Shown here piece after piece: positions 10,501 through 17,299 of a stretch of 33,203 bases of DNA (within the stretch, counting starts at the first letter, position 1; the number at the start of each line of letters is the position of its first letter). The stretch is taken from NCBI GenBank assembly GCA_030407315.1, contig JALQPE010000502.1, forward strand, positions 1 to 33,203, given 5' to 3'. The translations under genes and the position numbers were made by a program. Below the pieces are notes generated by a model. That model did not search any database and was not told the DNA's origin. It saw only the letters and a program-made list of their open reading frames with translations. Origin of the DNA: Asparagopsis taxiformis (lineage: Eukaryota > Rhodophyta > Florideophyceae > Bonnemaisoniales > Bonnemaisoniaceae).

Positions 10501-11226
10501 CAGCAGTCTGATTCTAACGATGACGACAGGGAGCCACAGGACGAGCCGCCAGCTTTCGCAAAGCCCGGCTTCGATCCTTCGCCGTGGCAGTTCATCCACA
10601 ACGTGGGTGATGCGAAGGACCGCATCGATGGTGGTCGTGGGCGCCTCTCTCTGCCGCGGCGTGAGTTGTGCGACAAGTTGGAGGAGGGGAATTTGGAGAT
10701 GTATAAGAACAAGTTGGTGGCAGAGCTTGCTCTTGGTGTTTGTGCGGAGTTCTTGAAGTTGGGAATGGAGGGTGAGGATCCTGTCTTCTTCCCGAAGACA
10801 GGATTGCGGCTGCTTCTTACAGCAGATGGGGCTGCGGACCAGGATGGGCACACGGACTTCAAGGTAGCGACGAATAGTGTTGGAAGTCCTACCACGTCTC
10901 CATCATATTTCATGATGTCGAGCGGAGCCGATGGGTTCTCTATAGTAGTTGCCCCTTATAGTCATGTATGCCTGGCCAGTCCGGGCGCCGATATGTGGAA
11001 GGTTCCCCCTCTCATCTTTTGGGTGCCACCCTATTCCGTATTGGTTGGTCGCGGTGACCTTTACCATTACGGGGTCGGCTTCAGCCGAGGAGATCTTCCT
11101 GCAGGCGAGAAGTTAGTCTATGGCCTGCCCACGCGCGGCCACATCTACTTGAAGACGGAGAAGGACGTCCTCACGGACCACATCCACACCGTCGAATATT
11201 ACAAGTACGATAGGAGCAATAGATAG
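7579..11226 (+). CDS. ParB-like domain protein with C-terminal 2OG-Fe(II) dioxygenase-like domain (paralogue 2)
   Basis: A 1215-residue protein counted from the ATG at 7579 (GCAATGG context, after a pyrimidine-rich leader). The frame stays open upstream to 7510 but has no earlier ATG. Residues 1-150 are Ser/Pro/Ala-rich with an SP dipeptide run. The ParB-like domain is about 175-330, with DGSHR at 232-236 and NFHTHNVSEVTVADNV near 300. A long low-complexity linker carries basic KKRRLGE near 825. The C-terminal beta-helix dioxygenase-like domain (about 890-1200) has HTD at 1091-1093, His1163 in LYHYG and Arg1186 in PTRGH. The SPSYFMM..GADGF block is shared with paralogue 1, so the two are tandem duplicates. 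The coding sequence is visibly more GC- and Pro/Ala-rich than paralogue 1, suggesting old divergence or different composition pressure. The reaction is predicted oxidation of an unknown, perhaps nucleic-acid, substrate. Confidence 0.88.
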   Translation: MAQQSPNAFDRQVRSASRRDNDSPTPSPSPSPSPSPSLAPPVPMDVCEAAAALTQLSPAPKPVPSPPSASDPAVVPTIDAGVPATPLPAQSAEAAPAVEGSGAPLPSSPAPDMIIASGSDLAEDAEKVDDHNARDIVPNKPLRSTRLAYPGTVPIPVDVDYDISPESCRNIPVFISPLDVSPPAVVSRVVRPHRVDELKKTFLTQGFSVIASRVSVCEVIDSNAKVRLQYVDGSHRVTALKAILESAGPAPAKDSPEWEEFVKSDIYRRFGTIPVDFLLPPTRLGRDVFCSEEVLPLSRLMNFHTHNVSEVTVADNVCSVMEFINIHRLGKKKIEPTVQYIKERKALSWIRPRQLMRYVSIARGFKTIESPAFKYWSSIPNRPEFVQFSSTEDLAGCTVNLLFNGSFRSAPDVQKCFILEMTARYTCSRRSAGLKPYSVGTIGQEWIAGLLEIFGYVKEVAEYWNVSDVLRMLDGSIPSVGDPSKSFDIRSRVVEVLAQMVPKKGCWADFRPKEGPPDGYSYENIFPRKKSVFGKDARKMLLRVTGYRDMQMRKRFHAMYPDIPHAALPATCGDDAPIPSSSNSLPIPSSSIPLPPPPQLESSSNSEVAPVPVSTPAVSASSPAVTPVKPTARGPQDGSERSGPVSHAGTGTPNRPVQAAQEQVSPASQPEPATPAAEQHPAAPAPAVEASRSASASSSGSSSDDSFVPSPSGGVGQKTVARISTEGPTPENVVEGSSAKGGADPDEDVIEVSDSAPPGVETSGRKVMPRRSTRLQASRSGRGGTAGGAVEVVELESAPEDAGENSILGKRNLEAASATPEPSTKKRRLGETSSKSSSKKSKSASRGRSREPVLQFDDAQENPIPDSIVDENVAAVLPSAIASGSRMKYYMESTTVETVRAEMRAAAFQAAASPGAEDTVVDRYFAVKKALLENLGVIVMEGLLASSTAGNATHELFGHFARQFPLVEEVEKPSQQSDSNDDDREPQDEPPAFAKPGFDPSPWQFIHNVGDAKDRIDGGRGRLSLPRRELCDKLEEGNLEMYKNKLVAELALGVCAEFLKLGMEGEDPVFFPKTGLRLLLTADGAADQDGHTDFKVATNSVGSPTTSPSYFMMSSGADGFSIVVAPYSHVCLASPGADMWKVPPLIFWVPPYSVLVGRGDLYHYGVGFSRGDLPAGEKLVYGLPTRGHIYLKTEKDVLTDHIHTVEYYKYDRSNR

Positions 11227-11640
11227 CATATCAGAAGTATTAAAACCTATACTACTGTTCCCTGCTATAAAGTTCTGTCTTTCTCATCTCAACATTGTTA
11301 CCTTAGCCCATTTTTCAGTTCTCATCTATACATCTGTCCTTCATCTCATAGTTTAGTGCTACTCAGCAGATTGCTTGCTACTTTTTAATATTAGTCTACA
11401 ACGTTATATGATTTTACTAGCTAGGCCGTAGGGGGAGACTAGTTTCAACCCTTGACAACGCGCAGATTTCGACTACGAGAGCCGTCACTGTGATAAATTA
11501 TTTGTAGAATTTTCGTCTATCTTCCCACCTACACTAGGCTACCTATATATATACAGGGTATAACCTGAACAGAGACCACGTGAGGTAAAATACTCCTGAG
11601 AGCTGCTCACAGCCGTACAGACCTTTGCTGAGCAATTTAC
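11227..11640. other. 3' flank of paralogue 2
   Basis: Pyrimidine-rich noncoding stretch with a short TATATATATA run near 11545. I see no gene, RNA or palindrome copy here. Confidence 0.4.
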
Positions 11641-12050
11641 CCGACTTCAAACTTCGCTTCTTACCTTTACCAGGATGAGAGAAGGACGAAACTCCCTGCT
11701 GCTTACAGCCGAAGCCGTTTACCAGGGTTCCTTACAGCAAAGTCATCGTAACGATGACTTTGCTGTAAGGAACCGTTTCCTTGCAGTGGCCGAAGAATTT
11801 TTTACCGGGTAAAAAATCAGCAAGAAATTTTACCGGGTAAAAAATTGTGGCCGCTGTAATGTTTTGCTTTCTTACAGCAAAGTCATCGTTACGATGACTT
11901 TGCTGTAAGAAAACGTTTCATTACAGCGGCCACAATTTTTTTACCCGGTAAAGAAATCATGGCTGCTGTAATGATTTGTTTTCTTACAGCAAAGTCATCG
12001 TAACGATGACTTTGCTGTCAGCACCCCGCCGGAACTGCCAAAGCTGTAAG
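11641..12050. repeat. Palindrome cluster C4 with inverted terminal repeats
   Basis: Three P1 copies (11731, 11871, 11983) with central base A, T, A, separated by P2 segments. The inner unit 11702-12050 is bounded by CTTACAGCCGAAGCCGTTTA on the left and a diverged inverse on the right (minus strand CTTACAGCTTTGGCAGTT). The left flank from about 11641 (CTTCAAACTTCGCTTCTT, then GGACGAAACTCCCTGCTG) is also present left of cluster C5. Most of the C4 interior is nearly identical to 12763-13014 in C5, pointing to recent duplication or homogenisation. Confidence 0.9.
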
Positions 12051-12330
12051 CAGTCTGGCTTCACCCTCTCCCCCATTTCTCTACTCCGCCTTCAGCATCC
12101 CAGCCTCTCTGGTGACGACTGACGCCTTTCGTTTCCCCCCTCACGCCCCCTCTCGCAATGAAATACTCGTCTATTACCACGATAGGCTACTCGTACTGCC
12201 GCCTTAATTTTCCTCTACACACACCCTCCCATCCGTCTCTTCCGTACTACGATCTTAGGCTATCCTACCTTACGATTATAGTTGTATAGTGAGTAGCTAG
12301 AGTCCTACTTATTGACGACTATAGTGCACC
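12051..12330. other. Intergenic, no gene recognised
   Basis: Pyrimidine-rich stretch between cluster C4 and three consecutive perfect or near-perfect palindromes. Nothing recognisable is seen. Confidence 0.35.
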
Positions 12331-12420
12331 GGAACCGGCGCCGGTTCCCGCCCGGGCGGGTTGAATATATATTTTATGCCGTGAGGCACAGGTACCATAT
12401 GGTCGCTGTGGCTCACGGCA
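12331..12420. repeat. Three consecutive palindromes
   Basis: GGAACCGGCGCCGGTTCC (12331-12348) is a perfect 18-bp palindrome. It overlaps CCCGCCCGGGCGGG (12347-12360), a perfect 14-bp palindrome. After a short AT-rich spacer comes a 44-bp inverted repeat (12377-12420) with TGCCGTGAG/CTCACGGCA ends and an ACCATATGGT centre. They share no sequence with P1 or P2. They could be protein-binding sites or the centre of a foldback element; the function is unknown. Confidence 0.85.
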
Positions 12421-12504
12421 CAAGGAGTAGATTTTGCGACCAACAGCCGTCCAAACCATCCTCCCGTGATGTTCCCTACTTCACACTTCGCTTCTCATGT
12501 GAGA

Positions 12505-12582
12505 CAGCAGGGAGTTTCGTCCTTCTCCCATCTTGGTAAAGGTACCTTTACCAAGAAGGGAGAAGGACGAAACTCCCTGCTG
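12505..12582. repeat. 78-bp near-perfect palindrome at left edge of cluster C5
   Basis: Arms 12505-12543 and 12544-12582 are reverse complements with a single mismatched pair. The arm begins CAGCAGGGAGTTTCGTCC and the centre is GGTAAAGGTACCTTTACC. The right arm runs directly into the CTTACAGCTGAAGCCGTTTA terminal repeat of cluster C5, and the same arm sequence flanks C4 and, inverted, the right edge of C2. This looks like two element ends joined head to head. Confidence 0.92.
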
Positions 12583-13043
12583 CTTACAGCTGAAGCCGTT
12601 TACCAGGGTTCCTTACAGCAAAGTCATCGTTACGATGACTTTGCTGTAAGAAAACAAATCATTACAGCAGCCACGATTTCTTTACCGGGTAAAAAAATTG
12701 TGGCCGCTGTAATGAAACGTTTTCTTACAGCAAAGTCATCGTAACGATGACTTTGCTGTAAGGAACCGTTTCCTTGCAGTGGCCAAAGAATTTTTTACCG
12801 GGTAAAAAATCAGCAAGAAATTTTACCGGGTAAAAAATTGTGGCCGCTGTAATGTTTTGCTTTCTTACAGCAAAGTCATCGTTACGATGACTTTGCTGTA
12901 AGAAAACGTTTCATTACAGCGGCCACAATTTTTTTACCCGGTAAAGAAATCATGGCTGCTGTAATGATTTGTTTTCTTACAGCAAAGTCATCGTAACGAT
13001 GACTTTGCTGTCAGCATCCCCGGTAAACGGCCCGCACTGTAAT
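12583..13043. repeat. Palindrome cluster C5, 461-bp inverted-repeat unit
   Basis: Four P1 copies (12612, 12724, 12864, 12976) whose central base alternates T, A, T, A, with P2 segments between. Outer inverted repeats: CTTACAGCTGAAGCCGTTTA at the left and, on the minus strand at the right, ATTACAGTGCGGGCCGTTTA. The cluster ends about 275 bp beyond the 3' end of the minus-strand methyltransferase-SET gene. Confidence 0.92.
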
Positions 13044-13318
13044 GGGGTGACTGCTTCTCCTACATCGCTCTGTTACTGGTGTTCTACATGCTGCGTTGCT
13101 ACACAATTTCGCACTCACATCTTTCTAGTTTCTCTCCCTTTCGTATCCATAGGTATAGCAGTTGAAAAGTGGATAGTTTGCACTCCAGGCCGCAGATGCC
13201 TTCCTGCAGTCATGTCACGATTGTTGTAGTGTAGTCTATAATATCTAGCGCTCTTGGAAGATGATGCACAGTCTATTGTCTCTGTCAATGCGTGTTTACT
13301 CAAATCTATCAAAGTAGC

Positions 13319-16300
13319 TCAGTTAGCTGGCCAATATTTTCTACCATAGTCAGCAAATATCTCCTCATCAGCTTCAACGTCTCTGGTCAGAACGACCTTG
13401 ACAGCATGGGGATTCTTGATATTCGAAGCAAAGTCCGGTTTGTCTATGGCATCGCCTTGTCGAAACTCGGCTGACTGTGTTCGACTCACCTCGGTCGCTT
13501 TCTCCGTTCCGTCAATGACCCGACAATCATTGAGGTAGCTGGTACAATTATAGACCGCTGGAACGAGCCAGACCTTCCGAACAGGTGCACCCCTCCCTAT
13601 GTACGTGGTTTCCAATTCCATGTTGTAGTCCTGGAACCTCTGTCCTGTGCACCCAAATCCTTCCGGGCCGTACATCACTGATCTCTGCGGTTCCGAGTCT
13701 CGAATCTTCGCATAGAAAATCGTCCCGTTGTACCAGCCAATGACCGTCCCCTTCTTCAGTTTCTTCGCCGCGAATACGCCAAACCCACCACCTCTTACCT
13801 CCGATTGCGAAACATAGACACCGTAGAATGCGGCATCAGCAGCCAGAATCGCGTCCGGGTCTATGCTCCAAAACGAGTGCATGTCCTCGGCCGGCCACTG
13901 GTCCATAGGCACCCCGCTCAATCTGTGAAGCATAGAACCGTCCTTCTTCATTGACGCAACGAACACAAGCAGATGGTTCGGCAATGCTGTCACAGCAGGT
14001 AAACCTTCTGGTGCATCTGAGATGTGCTTCTGACGAAGCCTTGGAGCTTTTCCTGTGACCGGTACCGACTCGTCCCCAAGAATACTCTCCACCTCACGCT
14101 GCAAGATCCCCCCATATCGCCCGGCTTTCACCTCACTGACGAAAGCATGCAGTATCCACTCCTGCGATGCATCGTGGCACCTTTTTTCCTTCTCACACCC
14201 AATGAACCGACGATACGTACCATCCCTCAACGTCATACACGCTATGGCTGTGCTGTATGTTCCCGAGAAGAAATCCATCACGATATCGTTCTGCTTCGAA
14301 AATCGTTCCAGAAGCTCACGAAGAGTGGTCAACGCCTTCTGCTCATGGCGCAGTCGGTTGTTCTGCCCATCGTATTGAGCTTCACCAGCCGACAACCTCG
14401 GAACGTTGTCAATCGCGTTGGTGAACCCAGGGTGCCTCGATATGTCCGGATTGTGCAACCTGTAATCCACCATATCGTATGCAGCCATACCCTTCCCCCG
14501 CTTATACGCATGGATAACGAAATCGTGCATATTATGCAGTGTGCACGTTTTCGTCGATGGATTGGACGTAAAGCTGTGTGGTCGGCGAGATAGCACGACT
14601 GGAACACTGTCCACAATCATCTTGCCAGGCTCGGCATTTCTGATTGCATCCATCCATGCCACGAGTTGGCGCACGCTGGAATAGATTAGAGCATGACCGC
14701 CAGGCCGAAGAACTCGAACTATTTCACACGCAACACTCGCCAACTCTTCCGGCTCCAGAATATCGTACTCCGAGTTTTCTCTGCCGCCTTCCCGCCTCGT
14801 GTTGAATGGAGGATCAGTGAGCACAAGCTGAACACTGTCCTCCAACACGCCATCTTCCAGGAAACTAATTTTGTCCTCCACCTCTTTGGCTACATCAGTG
14901 GCGTCACAATTCACAGTGTGAATGTAACGCCCCATCACAGCTTCCAGCTTGGTGACATATTCCGGCTTGGATTCCTTTCCGACGTCAACGAGCGGTGCTT
15001 CTGTAGGCGATACAGTGTCAACCTCCATAGCGTCATCCTCGGCCGCACCTTCTCTTGTTGCTGTTTCGCTAGCAACCGCCGCATTATCGTCCTCTCCACC
15101 ACCGCGCTCCAGCCTAGCCTTCTTCCTCTGTGGCTCCAGACTATCCTCTTCTATATCCTCGCTGCCATTGTTTGGCACTGCTGCGGATATTTCCATCTGC
15201 GCAGGTGCACCTTCAAGGATGCCAGGCTCGGGCGTATCCTCAAGACTGTGCAACTCATCCATGGTCAGAGGAAGCTTTCGTTGCTCTCGGGTTCGCAATA
15301 ACCAAGCCTTCAGCCTCCTCTGACCATCCAGGGCATGAGACGTGTTCAACTTGGCTCGCATGAACGAGTTCAATCCGAACTTGTCAGGAGTGTCGAAAAG
15401 CAAGGCTCGAAGTCTCTGCATCAGCTGACCACGCTCGGCGAACACATTCACCTCAGTGACACATTGGCGTATCGACAGCAGGAAGGCGCTTGTCAATGAT
15501 CGCAGCCTTGCATCCACAGCCACTGGAAGGTCGGCACAGAACCCGTTTTCACTGTCTACAGTTTTCGGGACAATGGTCAGGTTTTTCCGATGCTCCTCGA
15601 CCGCGCAGCCATCAGACCGATTCGGGAGTGACCTGAAGCAAAGGCTCGCAGGATCGAATACCATGAACGGCCAGCACATCGATTCAACATCCTCATACCC
15701 CAACACTCTTGCCCCGGTATCCCACGCAGCTAACACACGGTCGACAACAAATCCAAGCTGGTTGGCTTGCGCACTGGATGTTGCAATTCCAACCATTCCA
15801 CCACCACCAATGGCCCCGGATGTGGCTCTGGCCCGCCTAGATGGCGCACTGCCCATCTCCTTACTGCGAATAGCCAAGATACACTGGCACATCATAACCA
15901 TCAGCCTCCTGAACCGCTTCTGGCTAGCCTGCAAAGAATCTTGCATGTCGGATGTAGCGCCGTCTAGAAAGTACCTGCTCGAAAGCAGTTCGCGGTTCAG
16001 TGGAGAGGACAATTCTCCGCGGGGTGTCTTGCCAAACATTTCGACGGCACGAGAACTAGTCACCCCCACCTGTTTCGGAAACTCAACCATCCTCGGAGAA
16101 TCACCCATCTCTGCATTGAGTCCCCATGCATGACAAAACATTTGCCACAGACGCAAATCAATCGCACTCGAATCTTCTGCTCGGTGATACGGCCGAAGCA
16201 CAGCCAGGATAGACATGCATGAGCTGTACTGCGGTTTACCACTCAGGCTTGAAGCAATTTGGCCGCTTGGATCGCAGGACTTGATCCAGCCCAACACATC

Positions 16301-16786
16301 GGCCATCCTCACAGACGAAATATGAGCGTACTTGTCCTTTCCTTTTTGGACCCAGTACTCGTCTCTGAGATCAACGGCGATCATCAGATACTCAACAAAC
16401 ATCATGCGCCTTTGCAGGCCTGCAATGTCGTTGGATGTCGTCGCTCTCACACGGTCCAGCACAACAGCAGTACTGCTGTTGGTGTCCGCCACGATAGACT
16501 CTTCTCGCATAGGAATCGTAACGCCAGGAGGAAAGACGCCCTTCTCCATTCCACGTACAATTGCCATGCAGCGGTGCGCTCCATCCAATATCTCCAGAAC
16601 GCCTTCTCGAAACCTGCCAGTCACGGGATGAGCTGTGTCATAACCGCTGTTGCGAATGCTCTCCATGAGCGCTTCCACATGACTTGCATCAACATCGCGA
16701 ATCGATACGAATTTGCTGACTTGATTGGGGTCGATGAACACCCATCCGTCGTGCTTTTCACCGTGATTGTGGAACGTTCCTTCCAT
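13319..16786 (-). CDS. ParB-like - DNA methyltransferase - SET domain fusion protein
   Basis: A 1155-residue intronless frame starting at the ATG at 16786 (perfect GCCATGG context; upstream in-frame TTG at 16795 not used). Residues about 15-150 are a ParB-like domain with DGAHR at 68-72. A long unassigned region follows, then an acidic linker with basic QRKKARLER near 552. A beta-class amino-methyltransferase follows: motif IV DPPF at 658-661, VLRPGGHALIYSS after it, and motif I FFSG at 839-842. The IV-before-I order and DPPF favour adenine-N6, but cytosine-N4 cannot be excluded. The C-terminal SET domain (about 990-1155) shows GGGFGVF from 999, YLNDC at 1084-1088 in the place of the usual NHS-type motif, and DYGRKYW near the end. 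Predicted activities are DNA methylation and lysine methylation of a histone or other protein in the nucleus. No pre-SET or post-SET cysteine cluster is seen. It is divergently placed from the gene at 17300. Confidence 0.9.
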   Translation of the reverse strand: MEGTFHNHGEKHDGWVFIDPNQVSKFVSIRDVDASHVEALMESIRNSGYDTAHPVTGRFREGVLEILDGAHRCMAIVRGMEKGVFPPGVTIPMREESIVADTNSSTAVVLDRVRATTSNDIAGLQRRMMFVEYLMIAVDLRDEYWVQKGKDKYAHISSVRMADVLGWIKSCDPSGQIASSLSGKPQYSSCMSILAVLRPYHRAEDSSAIDLRLWQMFCHAWGLNAEMGDSPRMVEFPKQVGVTSSRAVEMFGKTPRGELSSPLNRELLSSRYFLDGATSDMQDSLQASQKRFRRLMVMMCQCILAIRSKEMGSAPSRRARATSGAIGGGGMVGIATSSAQANQLGFVVDRVLAAWDTGARVLGYEDVESMCWPFMVFDPASLCFRSLPNRSDGCAVEEHRKNLTIVPKTVDSENGFCADLPVAVDARLRSLTSAFLLSIRQCVTEVNVFAERGQLMQRLRALLFDTPDKFGLNSFMRAKLNTSHALDGQRRLKAWLLRTREQRKLPLTMDELHSLEDTPEPGILEGAPAQMEISAAVPNNGSEDIEEDSLEPQRKKARLERGGGEDDNAAVASETATREGAAEDDAMEVDTVSPTEAPLVDVGKESKPEYVTKLEAVMGRYIHTVNCDATDVAKEVEDKISFLEDGVLEDSVQLVLTDPPFNTRREGGRENSEYDILEPEELASVACEIVRVLRPGGHALIYSSVRQLVAWMDAIRNAEPGKMIVDSVPVVLSRRPHSFTSNPSTKTCTLHNMHDFVIHAYKRGKGMAAYDMVDYRLHNPDISRHPGFTNAIDNVPRLSAGEAQYDGQNNRLRHEQKALTTLRELLERFSKQNDIVMDFFSGTYSTAIACMTLRDGTYRRFIGCEKEKRCHDASQEWILHAFVSEVKAGRYGGILQREVESILGDESVPVTGKAPRLRQKHISDAPEGLPAVTALPNHLLVFVASMKKDGSMLHRLSGVPMDQWPAEDMHSFWSIDPDAILAADAAFYGVYVSQSEVRGGGFGVFAAKKLKKGTVIGWYNGTIFYAKIRDSEPQRSVMYGPEGFGCTGQRFQDYNMELETTYIGRGAPVRKVWLVPAVYNCTSYLNDCRVIDGTEKATEVSRTQSAEFRQGDAIDKPDFASNIKNPHAVKVVLTRDVEADEEIFADYGRKYWPAN

Positions 16787-17299
16787 GGCGAACAAAGGTA
16801 GAGTTTTTAAGAAAGGGATAGTTGGTTGCTGCTTGACCAGGGTGGCGCAAAGCAGAAGTTGGTTGTTTAAAACAAAGTGTCAGCGAGTGGTAGCACTTCG
16901 GTGGCTGTTTCCTTTCCACCCCTGTCCGAACCTTTACAAGATAACTACATCGACTGTTAGCTCAATAATCAATGTAATACTAAAGTAATACTCAAAATAT
17001 TTTTCCATGCAATTTATTGGGCCCCGTAACATCTCTAAGCGTATCTTTGTAGTCCAATCGTATGCATCCGACATTCACTTCTAGAACGATTATTCACATC
17101 AAATTTTATGCTGCAATCAGTTCATGGCAGACATCATCCACACTGACGTGTCAATTTTGTCAATTGTCCATTCTATTTCTACACCACCTAAACATCTCTT
17201 CTGGACCTTTCCAATCCTCCTAGTATATACTACTCTTTAGCAGAAGGTAACGGTTAGGCTTTCACTAATACAACAATTCTATCCCATAGCTATCCCAAC
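16787..17299. promoter_or_regulatory. Divergent intergenic promoter region
   Basis: 513 AT-rich bases separate the start codons of the minus-strand methyltransferase-SET gene and the plus-strand gene at 17300, so both promoters should lie here. A TATATA-containing stretch at about 17222-17232 sits roughly 70 bp before the plus-strand ATG and could be its TATA box. No P1 or P2 copy is present. Confidence 0.4.
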
